Shown here piece by piece: positions 43,611-56,100 of a stretch of DNA of 64,000 bases. Source of the DNA: Nemertoderma westbladi (taxonomy: Eukaryota > Xenacoelomorpha > Nemertodermatida > Nemertodermatidae); NCBI GenBank assembly GCA_032718475.1, contig JAUCBJ010000661.1:1-64000 (forward strand), read 5' to 3'. Every line of letters starts with the position of its first letter. The stretch's first letter is position 1. The notes beneath the pieces are model-generated. The model was given only the letters and a program-made list of their open reading frames with translations. It ran no database searches and was not told the DNA's origin. The position numbers and the translations under genes are program-made.

Positions 43611-46600
43611 ACTGGTCAGGTCAGGTATTCTAGGTCATTGATCAAGAAAACTTGCCACCTCCATGCAGCATAAAGGAGGTGCCACCTGTAGCTGCATAGA
43701 CCCTCTTACTAGGGCAAATCTGGTCCTGTAACTAGGACCCCCTTCGTTCTGGGATAAGGACGCCCTTGGTCCTGGATTAAGGACCCATATACTTGGCTGC
43801 AGGGGTATATGGCCTGACCAGGCAGATGGTGATCTACCAATGGCTGGTTAGGAGTAGAGTGTTCTCATGTCCACTCTGAGGGCACTTCACTGCGACCTGC
43901 ACCTGGCAGCAAGGGTACAGGGCATGACCCAGCAGATGAGCTGCAACAGCCAATGGTGGGTCATGTACGCCAGAGTAGATATGGGTGATGGGCCTCATAT
44001 CTGACTCCATTGCGACACCCACCCTGTGGAATGGCAAACCAGGGTGTGGTATTTGCCCCGAGAGCTGACTCGGCAAAAAAGCACCCCCCAACCCCCACTA
44101 TGGATTACATTAGCAATGCGGAGGTCCGGCCACTAGAGGCCAGTGGAATTACCGGACACAATCGGCCTCACAGGCGTCAGTTAACTCCTGACCGGCTGCC
44201 TGTCTCACCCCCTACTGGAGAGAGAGCAGCCAACAATTCTTTGAGTCCCTTTCCTGATGACCTTTCTGGCCCAAACCCTGGGTCACCAGGGAGGCCAGAT
44301 TGTGATGGGGAGAGGGATTCTGGAGCTGGAGGCTACTCTCATGTTCCACCCCGACCAACAAAGCCATTGGTGAATCTGAGGCAAGTCACTAGACTAGCCT
44401 CAGTAAACACCCTAACACTCGGGTCCCCAATGCGACAAGGTGAGCTGACTGCCTTGGCAGATAAGCTTTCTCTTAGCGCAGTGGGTGTTCAAGAGCACCG
44501 AATGCAGACTGGACAGACTGATGAGGTTCTGATTAAGGACATGGGGGGCGGTTGGCGACTCGCCCTCGCGTCAGCAGATGATAGTGGCAATGGTGGAATT
44601 GGTCTATTGATGAATCCAACTGCACATGCAGCATTGGACAAAATAGACCAAATCTCTAACCGCATCATCCGTTGCCACTTCTCATGTTCTGGAAGACTGG
44701 CTAAGAAGTTTCCTAAGGTGGTTCTGATTGTGTGCTACTCTCCAACTAGTGTTGCCCCTGTAGAGGAGGTGGAAAATTTCTACCACAATCTACAAGCAGC
44801 AACTGATGGAGTGGATCAGCATGCATTCTTAACATTCCTGGGAGACTTTAATGCAAGTCTGCATCAATCACCTACATCGCCCTGGGTCTATAGCAATAGT
44901 GTTAACCGAAATTCTGTCCATCTTCAGGATTTTATCTCTGGAAATGGATTGTTTTCGGCTGGAACCCAGTTCAAGAAGCGAACTGGAAAGCTATGGACTC
45001 ATAGTGGACCCAGTGGTCACAAGTCCCAGATAGACCATATTCTGTTTCGTAGGAAATACAGGAGCTCTATACAAGACTGTAACGCATTTACACTTCGACC
45101 CTTCTCCAGTGATCACCGCCTTATTGTGGCCAAGGTAAGACTTAGTCTGCGTGCTAGCAGAACAACGAAATCTGCCTTGCCGCGGCATGACTGGTCCTCT
45201 CTGTTGCAACAGCCAAGTGTGAGATCCAGCTTCACACTACAGCTGAGCAACAGGTATGAGGCTCTTGCCTCTGAGGCGGCAGATCACTGTGAGGGCTATA
45301 CTGCCTTTACAGAAGCAGTTAAGTTAGCAGCTGCAGAAACAGTTCCTGTATACCCTCGAAACAGGAAAAGGGCCCCCTGGACTGACAACAAAATTCAGAA
45401 GTGCCGAAATGACCTTCATAAGGCGCAGAAAGAGTCCCGACTCAAACAGACTACAGCGGCCAAGAATGCAGTTAAGGCTGCATCTAGGTCCCTGAACAGG
45501 CAGTACTCTGCTAATCTACAGGAGCTAATAAACCAACAGGTTGATGCCATCAATGATGCTGACGACAGCAGGCAATCATCCCAGGCATGGAAATCGATCA
45601 ATCTGCTTACTGGGCGGAAAAGCCAACCAACCACCAAGGTTAAGGCTGAATCACCAGCCGATCGCCTCAATGGTTGGAAAGCCCACTTTGAAAAGCTCCT
45701 CAATAATGACAGGGTATTGCCTGATAACTTTATAGAAGTAAAAGTGTCTGAGTCTGTACTCCCAGATATTCCCATTGGCGATATCTCCTTTGCAGAAGTT
45801 AAGGCTGCTGCAAAGAGCATTAAGACCAATCGTGCCAGTGGAGTAGATGGTGTTCCCCCTGAGGTCTTTAAAATACCTGAGTGTTTAAAGCTCATCTATC
45901 CCATCATAGTAGACATGTACCGTACAACAAGAGTCCCACAAGAAATGAAAACAAATAAGTTGGTGCCAGTTCCCAAGAAGGGCAACCTAACACTCTATGG
46001 TTCTTTTCGGGGAATCTCATTGATCTCGATTGCTGCAAAACTATACAATAGAATTCTATTAAATCGCATCAGGGATCCCATTGAGAGACTGCTACGTGGA
46101 AATCAGAATGGGTTCCGTAAAGGTCGTGGGACCATGGAGCCCATTTTGGCACTTAGAAGGATAATTGAAGAGTTATCAAAAAAGAAAGACAGGCATCTGG
46201 CTGTTATCTTTGTTGACTTCTTCAAGGCCTTTGATTCAGTCTCTCGCTCACGTATGTTCAGCATACTTTCATTATATGGGATTCCTGATGAAATTATTGC
46301 AGCAATCAGATCAGTATACGATGGTTCGACAACATTTGTGTCTACTGTTGACGGTGACACAGAACCATTTGAAGTGTTATGGGGCGTCCTCCAAGGAGAC
46401 ACACTTGCACCATTCTTGTTCATTATTGTGGTTGACTATGTTCTACGCATGTCCTTAGATCATCATAATGATGATGGGGTGATGATAACTCCACCTACTG
46501 GCTCCAGAAGTCGAGGAAATCCTGCCAAGTACCTAACTGATCTAGACTTTGCTGATGACTTAGGAGTACTCTCAGAATCATTAGAGGGAGCCCAGCGGCT

Positions 46601-47373
46601 CCTCAGCTCATTAGAACATGCTGCTTCTAGTGTTGGTCTTTTTATTAACTCCAGAAAGACCAAAATTCTGACAGTTAACTTTGAAAGTCCTCAGCAAGTC
46701 TCTGATCGGATGAGCATAAGCTCAAAGGATGGTATGCTTGAGCATGTGGACGACTTCTGTTACCTGGGATCATGGATCCGGAAGTCAGGTGAGGACCTTC
46801 GAATACGTAAGGGAAAGGCATGGGCAGCCTTGAATAGGCTTTCCAGGATTTGGAAGTCACCTAGAATTAATCGGAAACTTAAGGTCCGATTATTTAGAGC
46901 AGCAGTAGTTCCAGTACTCCTCTACGGGAGTCCATGCTGGGCTCTAACTGCTGAGGACACCAAATCTCTGGATGGCACATTCACAAGAATGCTACGCCGG
47001 GTACATTGTGTCAAGTACAATGCACACATCTCCAACCAGACACTATATAACATTGGAGGTGTCTCCTTGGTTCCCCCAAGCTTGACACTAGAACAAAATC
47101 GCCTCCGCTTTGCAGGACATTGCTTTCGCCGTGAGGACCAGCCTGTGCATAATCTTGTACTTTGGCAGCCTCATGGAGTGAATAAGCATGGTGGACAGCC
47201 CATGACTTTCTTGAGACGCATCTTAAAGGACACTGGCCTTAAAGATGCGGATGATCTAGCAAATGTCATGGGTGATAGGGAGTTGTGGCGGTGCAATTTT
47301 GTTGACAAGCCGGCACAGCATTCTTAAAAATGCAGCTGCAATGCAGCATGCCGATCCTAGTAGTAGTAGTAGT
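43611..47373 (+). mobile_element. RTE-like LINE, full-length copy (copy 3)
   Basis: This 3.76-kb element is flanked by the 10-bp duplication ATGGTAACAG (43601-43610 and 47374-47383) and ends with TAG repeats. It has a 420-bp 5' UTR in which a block of about 110 bp is present as two diverged copies (CAGATGGTGAT...GCAGATGAGCTGC). It has one open frame with endonuclease and RT, so it may still be active. Confidence 0.95.
44031..47327 (+). CDS. RTE-like LINE ORF: endonuclease and reverse transcriptase
   Basis: 1098 aa from the first ATG (MANQGVVFAPRAD). After a Pro-rich leader an AP-type endonuclease (about residues 110-370) shows VQEHR, GDFNASL and SSDHRLI, carrying the expected catalytic Glu, Asp/Asn and Asp/His. 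The RT core (about 570-850) shows FVDFFKAFDSV, QGDTLAPFLF and LDFADD. A C-terminal region with WALTAEDTKSLDGTF and a Cys/His-rich end follow. The frame has no defect. Motifs and the short-repeat tail fit the RTE clade; the exact clade (RTE, RTE-X or Proto2) is not resolved. It is near-identical to copies 1 and 2. Confidence 0.95.
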   Translation: MANQGVVFAPRADSAKKHPPTPTMDYISNAEVRPLEASGITGHNRPHRRQLTPDRLPVSPPTGERAANNSLSPFPDDLSGPNPGSPGRPDCDGERDSGAGGYSHVPPRPTKPLVNLRQVTRLASVNTLTLGSPMRQGELTALADKLSLSAVGVQEHRMQTGQTDEVLIKDMGGGWRLALASADDSGNGGIGLLMNPTAHAALDKIDQISNRIIRCHFSCSGRLAKKFPKVVLIVCYSPTSVAPVEEVENFYHNLQAATDGVDQHAFLTFLGDFNASLHQSPTSPWVYSNSVNRNSVHLQDFISGNGLFSAGTQFKKRTGKLWTHSGPSGHKSQIDHILFRRKYRSSIQDCNAFTLRPFSSDHRLIVAKVRLSLRASRTTKSALPRHDWSSLLQQPSVRSSFTLQLSNRYEALASEAADHCEGYTAFTEAVKLAAAETVPVYPRNRKRAPWTDNKIQKCRNDLHKAQKESRLKQTTAAKNAVKAASRSLNRQYSANLQELINQQVDAINDADDSRQSSQAWKSINLLTGRKSQPTTKVKAESPADRLNGWKAHFEKLLNNDRVLPDNFIEVKVSESVLPDIPIGDISFAEVKAAAKSIKTNRASGVDGVPPEVFKIPECLKLIYPIIVDMYRTTRVPQEMKTNKLVPVPKKGNLTLYGSFRGISLISIAAKLYNRILLNRIRDPIERLLRGNQNGFRKGRGTMEPILALRRIIEELSKKKDRHLAVIFVDFFKAFDSVSRSRMFSILSLYGIPDEIIAAIRSVYDGSTTFVSTVDGDTEPFEVLWGVLQGDTLAPFLFIIVVDYVLRMSLDHHNDDGVMITPPTGSRSRGNPAKYLTDLDFADDLGVLSESLEGAQRLLSSLEHAASSVGLFINSRKTKILTVNFESPQQVSDRMSISSKDGMLEHVDDFCYLGSWIRKSGEDLRIRKGKAWAALNRLSRIWKSPRINRKLKVRLFRAAVVPVLLYGSPCWALTAEDTKSLDGTFTRMLRRVHCVKYNAHISNQTLYNIGGVSLVPPSLTLEQNRLRFAGHCFRREDQPVHNLVLWQPHGVNKHGGQPMTFLRRILKDTGLKDADDLANVMGDRELWRCNFVDKPAQHS

Positions 47374-47383
47374 ATGGTAACAG

Positions 47384-48046
47384 AGCGATACCCGTAATGG
47401 GAGTCAAACTAACTCTAGATACTCTTCTTTCCAAAGCAGAGCATAGCAGAGAGGAACACTCATTACTTCCAGTAATGAACTTAATATTTGCTGCCACCAA
47501 GGACTTTAGTAGCCTACTTGGTCCTGTGCCAGAACAATTCCCGGAAGACTGTAAGTATTTCCAACATTTTGGAATACCGGAATGTCCTGTTAACTATCGC
47601 TCAATGGTGATGTTGATTGGGACAGACCAGTTCAACTTGCATCAAGTATGGGAGACACGCCCATCTGTAGTAACAGCGGGCAACCCTTACGCTTGTAGAA
47701 CTCCCATAGGTTGGTATACGAGAGTGCCTGTGCATTCACTAGAAGTAAGTGACGAGGAGGACGACGTCTTAAGCACGTGTAGTTTACTAACTACTACATT
47801 AGCCAATTCTGCTTCACATTCCTGTGGTCCCACTGTATACACAGTTCCCTGACAGTCTTACGTCACCACTAACACTGACATAACAGACTTGGACAAGACC
47901 ACATAGACCACTAACTTACAGCTTCTTGCAGCGAAACAGGTTGTATCGACCACCAAAGACCAAAGGGTTGTTGCTGTGGATGTCTCGACAAACAAGGATC
48001 TTGGAAGGCTTACGAGCCTACCGACAGATCAAAGATCGTTGACCCC
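47384..48046 (+). pseudogene. BEL-B protease-domain C-terminal part
   Basis: The open piece to 47852 contains VNYRSMVMLIGTDQ ... ACRTPIGWYTRVP, which aligns with VQILIGQNAHEAL ... GRTRVGWYFTGP of the BEL-A DUF1758 region. It follows LINE copy 3 directly. From 47853 to 48046 only stop-rich remnants are seen. Confidence 0.75.
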
Positions 48047-48829
48047 ATGCATAAAGCTTTGACACCGGTTGCTGATCTTGGAAGGCTTGTGAGCCTACCG
48101 ACAGATCAAAAGGTTGCCGAACTGCCTCATGAGATTTCGATGCTAACTAGTGACACCAGAAGGCTTGCGAGCCTACCAGCCACATACCTAGCCACCGCAG
48201 CGGACAACGACGTAGACAAGGACCATGGCACAGTGCAAGCAGCGCTTGACAACCTGCTGACTGAGAAAACCATCAAGTGGTTAGAACAGGACTCAGCAGA
48301 ACCAGGTAGTTACGAGACCACTATGTCAGAACAGGAAAAACGGTCATTATAGATTATGAAGGATACCATTCGCCAGACCGCAAATGGCCACTACAAAGTT
48401 GGGATGTTGTGGTGCCATGGACAACCTAAGCTCGTCAACAACTTCCCGCTTGTCTTGAAACGACTTAAGTCGATACAGCAGCGGCTGTTGCATGATGAGA
48501 CGGCCCATATGCAATACAATGCGCAACTTCAGATGTATCTCCAAAAGGGATATGCGATCAGAATGATCAACCCTGAGGTAATCACAGACCAGATGTAATA
48601 CCTGCCACATCACTTTGTTCGACATTCGGAAAAACCTGGCAAGGTGTGTATAGTCAACGACTGCACCGCGCTTTACCAAGGAATGTCTATGAACAGTGAG
48701 TTGATGGATGGGCCGAATATGAACAATTACCTCATGGGAGTCCTGATGCGTTTCAGACAACACAAAGTGGCCTTCACCTGTGATGTAGAGGCCATGTTCC
48801 ACCAGGTTAAAGCTTTGGAGCGGGACAGG
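48047..48829 (+). pseudogene. BEL-B reverse transcriptase, N-terminal part
   Basis: One phase runs through with two stops (48350 and 48596). It carries the BEL/Pao RT start: LPHHFVRHSEKPGKVCIVND, MSMNSELMDGPNMNNYLMGV, FTCDVEAMFHQVKALERDRD, matching FASDIEGMFLQVKALDRDRD of BEL-A. BEL-A2 interrupts it directly after this, before the YMDD-containing part. The coding phase resumes at 61295. Confidence 0.9.
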
Positions 48830-48834
48830 GACAG

Positions 48835-50009
48835 TGTTCGCGCTTTTAGACCTTTAGCAGTTTAACCTGCCAAATTTAGGTGTCTTCTAGGTTATAAATC
48901 GACTTTAGCCTATAACAAGTATTTGATACACATAAAGCTACATTAGCCGAAGCCAGCCTATGCGCGATCATTCACCCACGGTTAAGGGAGACTGGATTCG
49001 GATGCTCTGACCTTATTGCGGTGTAGACCTACTGTATTATTCGATTGATCGTTAATATATAATCTCTGACAAATATTATTCACTTTCGGGAAATACTAAC
49101 AGTTCCTTTAGGACGTGGCGCTCTAAATATGTAAACAGAGTTATGACTTACACTAAACACAACGGGATGGCTAATGATTCACGTATAAAGCGCATTCTTT
49201 AGGAAATGCTTTGTTATCTGTCATACTCATACACACTACCGCACACTGCTGCACACTGATCTGCCGACCTTCACTAAATTTGATCATATATAAGGAGAAC
49301 AGCAACTGACACATGTAGGGCCTATGAAATAGCATTCAATTCACTCCAAAACCACTATAATGTAAGTCGCAATTGCTATATGTAACCGGTCTCTCTAACC
49401 TTCAGTATATCAAGAAGATTGGGGTTTTCTGATTATTTATCGATATTCTCCAAATATAACAACATATCTATCAACTGATACAATTAATAACCTACAGTAA
49501 ATAGCAGTAAAATAATGCGGTGTTTGTATGTGATCAGATTTGACAATATGACAATATGATAACAGTTATACGTTTCTATGATCAAAGCCGTTCTAATGTT
49601 TGGCTAAAGTCTGAAACACAGAATAATTCCACAGCCGATGTTCTGGGCTCAGGAAAAAAGGTAAACAAAGACCATAATGCATTGCGCAATTTCCCGGAGG
49701 CTTCTGTACAAATAAAATGAAAATCGCTCTGATTGGTCGAGCCGAACAAAGAACAAAGAAAGCCAAAAGCTCCACATTGACATATCAGCTGATAGATGTC
49801 GACATCTGAACTACACTGTATTAAGAGTATTTTGGTGTATTGTGGCATAAAATCGCTAGTTATGTCCGCTAAAGTACACATACAGAAAAATGGCTTTTTA
49901 TGTCCACTAAACACCTACACAGTAAGAAAACGGCTTTTTATGTCTGCTAAAACACCTACACAGTACTTTGCGGGGAAAATGACTAGCTAGATCCGCAAAA
50001 GCCTTTACA
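48835..50009 (-). repeat. BEL-A2 3' LTR
   Basis: 1175 bp, matching 60119-61294. On the minus strand GGGAGCGG directly precedes it as the polypurine tract. It is clearly diverged from the BEL-A LTR, so the two copies belong to different subfamilies. Confidence 0.94.
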
Positions 50010-50087
50010 CCGCTCCCAGAAAATGGGATTTAATTCTATAAAATATAAAAAATCACAGTTTCTAAAATATAAAAATACTCTAAACAG

Positions 50088-51191
50088 TTAGTCTTTCTTG
50101 CGCGGACGGCGTTTACACAGTTTTTTGAGGCTAGCAAGAGTCCTTTTCTCTTTGGGGCGAGCCACTTTACTAGGAGGGCTATAACTCCTGGGTGAAGGGT
50201 GCAATACAATTGCATCGGAAGGTTTAGGATTACGGTCGGTGTATCCGCCGGTCGAGGTACCTGGTTGATCGATATCAACCTCAGTGGAGCGAGGTCTAAC
50301 GGCCTTTAGAGCGCGTTTTAGGACAGCAGCTCCTACTGGTCCCTGACGAGTCGTCTGAACGATAGCGGTAGGTGGACCGTGAGTAGTGAGAATTTCCTCG
50401 GTTTGATGATTCTTTTCAACTCGCGTTCTCGGGCTCTATAGGAATCGATATGCTTCTCCTCAAGCTGATTTTCCTCCGCTTGTCGTTGGAAGCATTCGTC
50501 TAAAACTCTTTTAGAGAGTAGGGTCGCCCAAGTTCGATATCTTCTTAGAGATTCTGGATTTCCTGATCGAACTGAGATAAAGCTAATTCGTTTACCGCTT
50601 GGACTTGCTGCTGCAATTTACGTTTCTCTAAACAATTGTAGGTTCCCTTTCTGATCTTTTGACGAATAGTGTCCAACGCGTTTCGTACAACTCTCTCCTC
50701 CTCCTCGGTGACAGGTTGTATCGGGTTAAACCGGGATGATGATATGGTTGAATGGCGATATTAGATGTCCGCGTCCCAATCCGGCTAGGTAAGATGGGCA
50801 AATATCTAGGGAGCCCACAACCGGAGTGCCACCGACTAACTGTTCGGGTAACACTAGATCTTTGAACAGTGAGTACATTTCGGGAGGATCTGTGATACTA
50901 TTAGGATCAAGAGTCTGAGGTCTAACTAGGGAATGAGGAGGTCTGACCGAGTATTCCGGAACTCTGATCATAGGTTTATTTAAGGATCGTTTGAATCGAA
51001 CGAGCGTAGGTGATACATCGAACAAGTTTCGCTCGAAACTCCCGTAAATATAGCGAGTAAAACCGTGTTTAAAGCAACGTCTCCACGGATGTTTATGTCT
51101 TTCCGTTTGTTGGTTGGGTCTTGGGCATTCATCGCAATAATACCAAAGACGCACATCTTGTAGGGGAAACGCGGGTGATATTTATTCGGTT
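50088..51191 (-). pseudogene. BEL-A2 accessory ORF B, degenerate and with a different N-terminal region
   Basis: The last about 100 codons match BEL-A ORF B (basic tail, stop at 50088). Going upstream there is a one-base deletion near 50392, then a coiled-coil-like stretch with more shifts. A 142-codon piece (to 51154) follows with a Cys/His cluster (WYYCDECP ... HPWRRCFKHG) that does not resemble the BEL-A N-terminal half. So the region is both decayed and modular. No function is assigned. Confidence 0.65.
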
Positions 51192-51638
51192 TTACAATGT
51201 TTCTCTCAAGAATTCCAAATATACGTTGGAGTTACCGCGTTTATCAGGTTCTTTAACGTCTTCTCTTTCGAGTCGATTTCGAATAGGATTTTCGCATTCG
51301 ATTTTCAGTTTATCGTTCCGACTCCGCTGGGTAGGATATTTAAATAGGGCCATTTCCCTTTTGGTGTCGACATCGTCCGTATCGTGTAAATCGATAGGAT
51401 GACCAGTAGTTAAGAAGTCCATATGCGTACCATTACGATGCGTATAGCGAGCAGTGAATTTTCGATAGTCCAATTCACGAGTGAGTTGCTCCTGGGACAT
51501 TGGCGGTTCGATATAACGACCATAGTCCTCCGTAGTAGTTGGACCAGCGTTGCCGCGTATTAAGCTATCAACAAATGCTTGCAACGGTAGAGTATATCGC
51601 TCCCTGATACCAAGATCATCTTCTATCAACTTAGTCAT
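51192..51638 (-). CDS. BEL-A2 accessory ORF A
   Basis: 148-aa open frame from an ATG, colinear with BEL-A ORF A (18506-18141). It shares IEDDLGIRERYTLPLQAF, PPMS(Q/P)EQLTRELDYRKF and TGHPIDLHDTDDVDT. It has five extra residues near position 72 and a 27-residue C-terminal extension. It stays open although the neighbouring ORF B is broken. Unknown family. Confidence 0.65.
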   Translation of the reverse strand: MTKLIEDDLGIRERYTLPLQAFVDSLIRGNAGPTTTEDYGRYIEPPMSQEQLTRELDYRKFTARYTHRNGTHMDFLTTGHPIDLHDTDDVDTKREMALFKYPTQRSRNDKLKIECENPIRNRLEREDVKEPDKRGNSNVYLEFLRETL

Positions 51639-53116
51639 ATCTGCTATATGAGTTTATCAATATTATAATGAGTTTATAATTAGGCTAGCGGGCGTCGCTG
51701 CCTACCCCTCACGGCCCCCGGACAGCGCAAGATCCTCAGTGCCGATGTACTTTCGCCGATGTGCCTATCGCCAACATAGTAGCTGCACAACGACCACAAC
51801 AACCAGCGCGAGTCACTCCACTGTCCGTCCCAAGGGCTAAGATTTACTTCAGGTTATTACTGCAGAGTTAGGGCTACTTTCACAATTGCGACTCGCTACT
51901 GTAAACACACTTTAGTAGTAACATTCACCTATAAACGCACAAATTCCACACAACTGTCACAAATCGCACACATTCGGGCCATTTGTCCGTTAGTCAAGTG
52001 CCTTCCAGAATGCCACGTTATTATTGGGTATCCTTGGATACTAGCAGTGTGCTATTTATTCCTTATGCTATTCAATGGGGCAAGCCTTTATTTATTGTTC
52101 TTTTAACTCACTTCTAATTCTAGCGTGGTTGTTGCCATGGTGACATTATGGAAAGCTAGCAGTAGAATTAGGGTAATTCTCATGCATACAGATCTGGGAT
52201 GCTATTTAATAGTAATTCTTTAATTGTCAATATTCCTCTTTATACATGATTTTATGAATTTTATCGGCTATTGACTATATATTGGAGATTCTCGCACACT
52301 AATACACTCAATAGGGTGAATCTCCGCTCCCTTGATTTATTAATTAATGGAATTTTGGGAATATTATAAATTGTATAAAAATGACAATTTATCAAATTCA
52401 TTAAAAGATATGAATTTAAATTTATTCCCGTAAATTTTATTATTTAATATTAAATAGACACAATTTTATTCCAGAGCATGTCTGGGGACTAGGATCCTGA
52501 ATTCTAGGAAATTTGTCCTTTTAAGAGTATCGGTAAGTGCTACGATATCTTAATCGACTAGAATTACAGATGGTCAAAGGGTTTAACAGATTTATTTTGC
52601 GTTTTACGCTACTGTTAAAGGGACATCACGCTACTATATGTATTATTTAATATACGGTATGAGAGCAATATTGCAAGAAGCAATGTCAGTGAGAAGAGGC
52701 AAGTCGTTTCCAAGGTCTACCCAGAGCTTGGTTTAGCCGAGACACGAGGATCTTAATTTTGCATTCCTAATACTCTACTTACCAAAAATACTTTAATATA
52801 GTAGGAGCTTTATTGTACTTTAATAAGTACGGACATTTCATCTTACTGTAGTCACGTATTTATAATATGATACGGACAGTAAGGAAAGAGAAAAAGAATT
52901 ATTTCTCGCCGTCGCACTAAATATATAATATATAAGTAATTAAGTAATAAGACTAATATATATTGCACTAATCTACTGGATAATCGCTAAAATAACATTC
53001 TACTAAATAAAATTAAAGAAAACAATTATAACAAAATTACATAATAATACATACATAAATATAAAATAATAAAACAAATATAAAATAATATAGTCACACA
53101 CCCACTCCAGACGCTG
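51639..53116. other. BEL-A2 spacer between pol and ORF A
   Basis: AT-rich non-coding sequence colinear with BEL-A 18507-20141 but about 160 bp shorter, because it has only one copy of the TTTATTCCAGA block. No frames of note. Confidence 0.7.
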
Positions 53117-56100
53117 TTACGTTGGGGAGTCCCTAGATGTTTGTTGGATTAGGGAGGTGGTCGTGGGAAGAGTATCTTGCCTTCCATAGTTTCCGGAGAG
53201 TTCTCTGTCTCTTTCCAGTAAACATAAACGACCAACTGGGCGATTGAGTTGTTGTGTTTCGAATATAATTCCAGGTTTCCTCTTCGTCCTGGAATAGTAA
53301 CGATAGAAACATCGCTTCAAATACACGACGGCCTTACAAAGCCGATTCCAGGAGCTATAGTGGTCCATCACTCCCGGCAGGATAGGTGAGAGTCCCTGCG
53401 AGACGTCTGGTGTTCCAGATCTCCAGTCTCTCTCTCTGATCTCCACAACGGATCTGTTCGAGGTAGGGGAGTTTAGATCCACAGCGTCGTCCCTGGAAAT
53501 GTGTAGTACAGACAGATCTATCACGGGTTTAAATAACCTTGATTTACTTGTCCGGGTTTTAGGTTTGACTTTCTCCGCTCCCTTGGCTTGTCTAATCTCA
53601 GCCGTGGTAAGATGGGGAGGCCATTCATCTTCTTTACTTAGGAAGTCGGGTCCACCTAACCAGTCTGGAGTATCTGTCAGTTCTTGAGGAGTTGCTCCTC
53701 TGGAAGAGATGTAGGCTAGATTAATCGTCTCGGGGCAATGTCTCCATTGATCTACATTAGAGTTAATATCGTCATTATCTGAGGAGTATGGTGTTCCCTC
53801 AGTTGTGGTCGTCTCTCCCTCACTGATGTCTTCTTCCCATTCACTATCCTGATGGACCTGATCTTTGGGTAGCCTTTCCAGGAGTGTCCTACGGGAAGGT
53901 CCAGTGAAGTACCAACCTACTCTTGTTCTTCCCGCATAGGTTTGCAATGGTTGCGGTCGAGCAGGCCGTTTCTCTAATGTCTCAAGCGCCTCATGCGCAT
54001 TTTGGCCGATGAGTATCTGTACCCCTGGGTAGTCGGTGTTGAATCTAGGTATCTCATGCTGCTGGGTGAAATCGTCTTCATCCCAGTTATAAGGTTCCAC
54101 TTGGCTGGTAGCGAAGTTCTTTATCGCCACCATTTTTACTGACCTTATACTGTGTTCTCCTAGTTCATCCTGGGGGGTGGACAATGCGCCTACATAGTAG
54201 TCTGTAGCTATTGTAGATTTCCAAACCTGCATAATTCCTGAAAGGTTCAACTTAGTTCGGAACTTGAGTTGTCCAGCAAAGATGTCTTCGGCTAGTTCTT
54301 TGTCGATGAATGTTCCTGTGCTGCCGGAGTCAAGGAGGGCGTTCACTATGTAGCTCTTTTCAGGTCCGTGGACTCTCAACTGCACTACGGGAAATTCTCG
54401 GATTCCTACGTTGGAAGTTGGTGCTTTCCAAGATGGTTGTCGGTCAGGAGTAGTTAGGGGGAGCTCACTGTCGGTTTCCTTCTCATACGTAAGTGCTCGA
54501 TACACTGCGGTATTTATTAGGTAACAGGATTCGTTTTCGTCGGAGAATTCATCCGTATAGAATCCTTCCATCTCAGAACTTTGGTCAGTGTCGTTCACAT
54601 CACTGAATTGGACATGTAGTTCGGGCTCACTTACCTGACTCGGGCTGTTTCTTTCGAAATCCGTGTGCAACAAGATATGATGTTTCGCGCCGCACTTTGC
54701 ACACCTTGCGTCGGAGTAACAGGTTCGCCGTTGGTGTCCTTGTCTGAGGCAATTATAACACAACCGCTTATCCCACATGACTTCACGTCTATCTTTTAGT
54801 GATTTCTTTAAAAATGTATCACACACAATTAAACGGTGGGGCCCATCGCACAGCGCACATTTTGGTTTGATGTTACTCACCTTACCTTGGGTAACGTTGT
54901 GCACTCTCGTTCTTTCCTCGGGCTTTCTTCCGTGAACTCTATTAGGAGACGTAGGAGGAGTTTTTGTTACCTGTTCTCTCCTGTCATTGGTTCGAGACTT
55001 AAATTTACTTATGTCTTTAGGCGCCTTGTTGACATAGTAAGATCTTTCAGTGTCTTTCCCGCTGTCCTCTTCTTGAGAAGCCTGGCTTTCACCGTCGTCT
55101 GTATAACACACTGGTGTTACCTTTCTCCTAGAAACGGGTTTCTCACTTACCTTATTTTCCGGTGTCTTCTCTCTGGACTGCTTTAGGAGCTGTAATTTTA
55201 CCTCTCCATCTAAGAATGACATGAGATCAGCCATGGTAGGGTCTCTTCGTTGTTGTTCCATCATATATAAGACTTTCTTGTCCCAGCATGTACCTACTCC
55301 ACCCTTTGGTAAAGTAGAGGCCACGGCTCCAATAACCATAGAACTCTGATATTCATGAGACTTACCTAGCCAATCTAATTGTCTACAGATCTCCTGAATC
55401 TCATCGGAAAACTCTATAATCCCGCTGCTAATGAACTTTCGGGGCGCTACCAATTTTGCATACAAATACCTAGCTATGTTATTCCTATTACCATACCTGA
55501 TGTTTAGTGTATCCCAAACTTGTCTTAATCCATCTGGATGTCCAATAAACTTTAACGCCATTAACTTGGGAGATCCTTCCAAGCACTCGATGAGGAATCT
55601 AAGTTTCTCTCTGTTAGATAGCACCGAGTTCTGTATGTTATCTTTATAATATTCATTAAAAGGTAACCATTTCATCTCATCTCCATTGAACTTGACGATC
55701 TCTCCCACCTTTACAGCTTGACGGGCTTCGGTTCTAGCCATTTGACGCGTAAAACTTTCTTGGGCCATCGTGTTATTTAATATCGAGTTATCGGTATATA
55801 AATTTCTCGGATTATGATCAGGTCTATATGGAATATCATTGTCAACAGGTTTATAATTACCCTTAATAGGGTTTACTATAGGAGTTTCTACTTCACTAGC
55901 AGTATAGATGCGTGTAGGCTCCACACCTTGCGCATGAAATACTTCAGACCTAACAGGTTGACACATTGTTACAGGGGGTGGTGGTATACCCTTTTGTGTA
56001 TTTACTAATTTATCGCATTCTAACGCGATACTCTGCTGCACTTCTTGCAACTCTAACCTACTTTCCCTTACTGTTCCCTTGAACTGTTGAACAGTCTCCT

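Larger units (their letters stand above)
39281..48829 (+). mobile_element. BEL-B: decayed BEL/Pao element, plus strand (main part)
   Basis: Gag, protease and RT pieces appear in the correct order but with many stops and shifts. Two RTE-like LINE copies (40396-41242, 43611-47373) sit in it, and BEL-A2 cuts it at 48835; its RT resumes at 61295. Sequence similarity to BEL-A is clear at protein level only, so it is a different and older lineage. Neither LTR could be defined. Confidence 0.85.
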
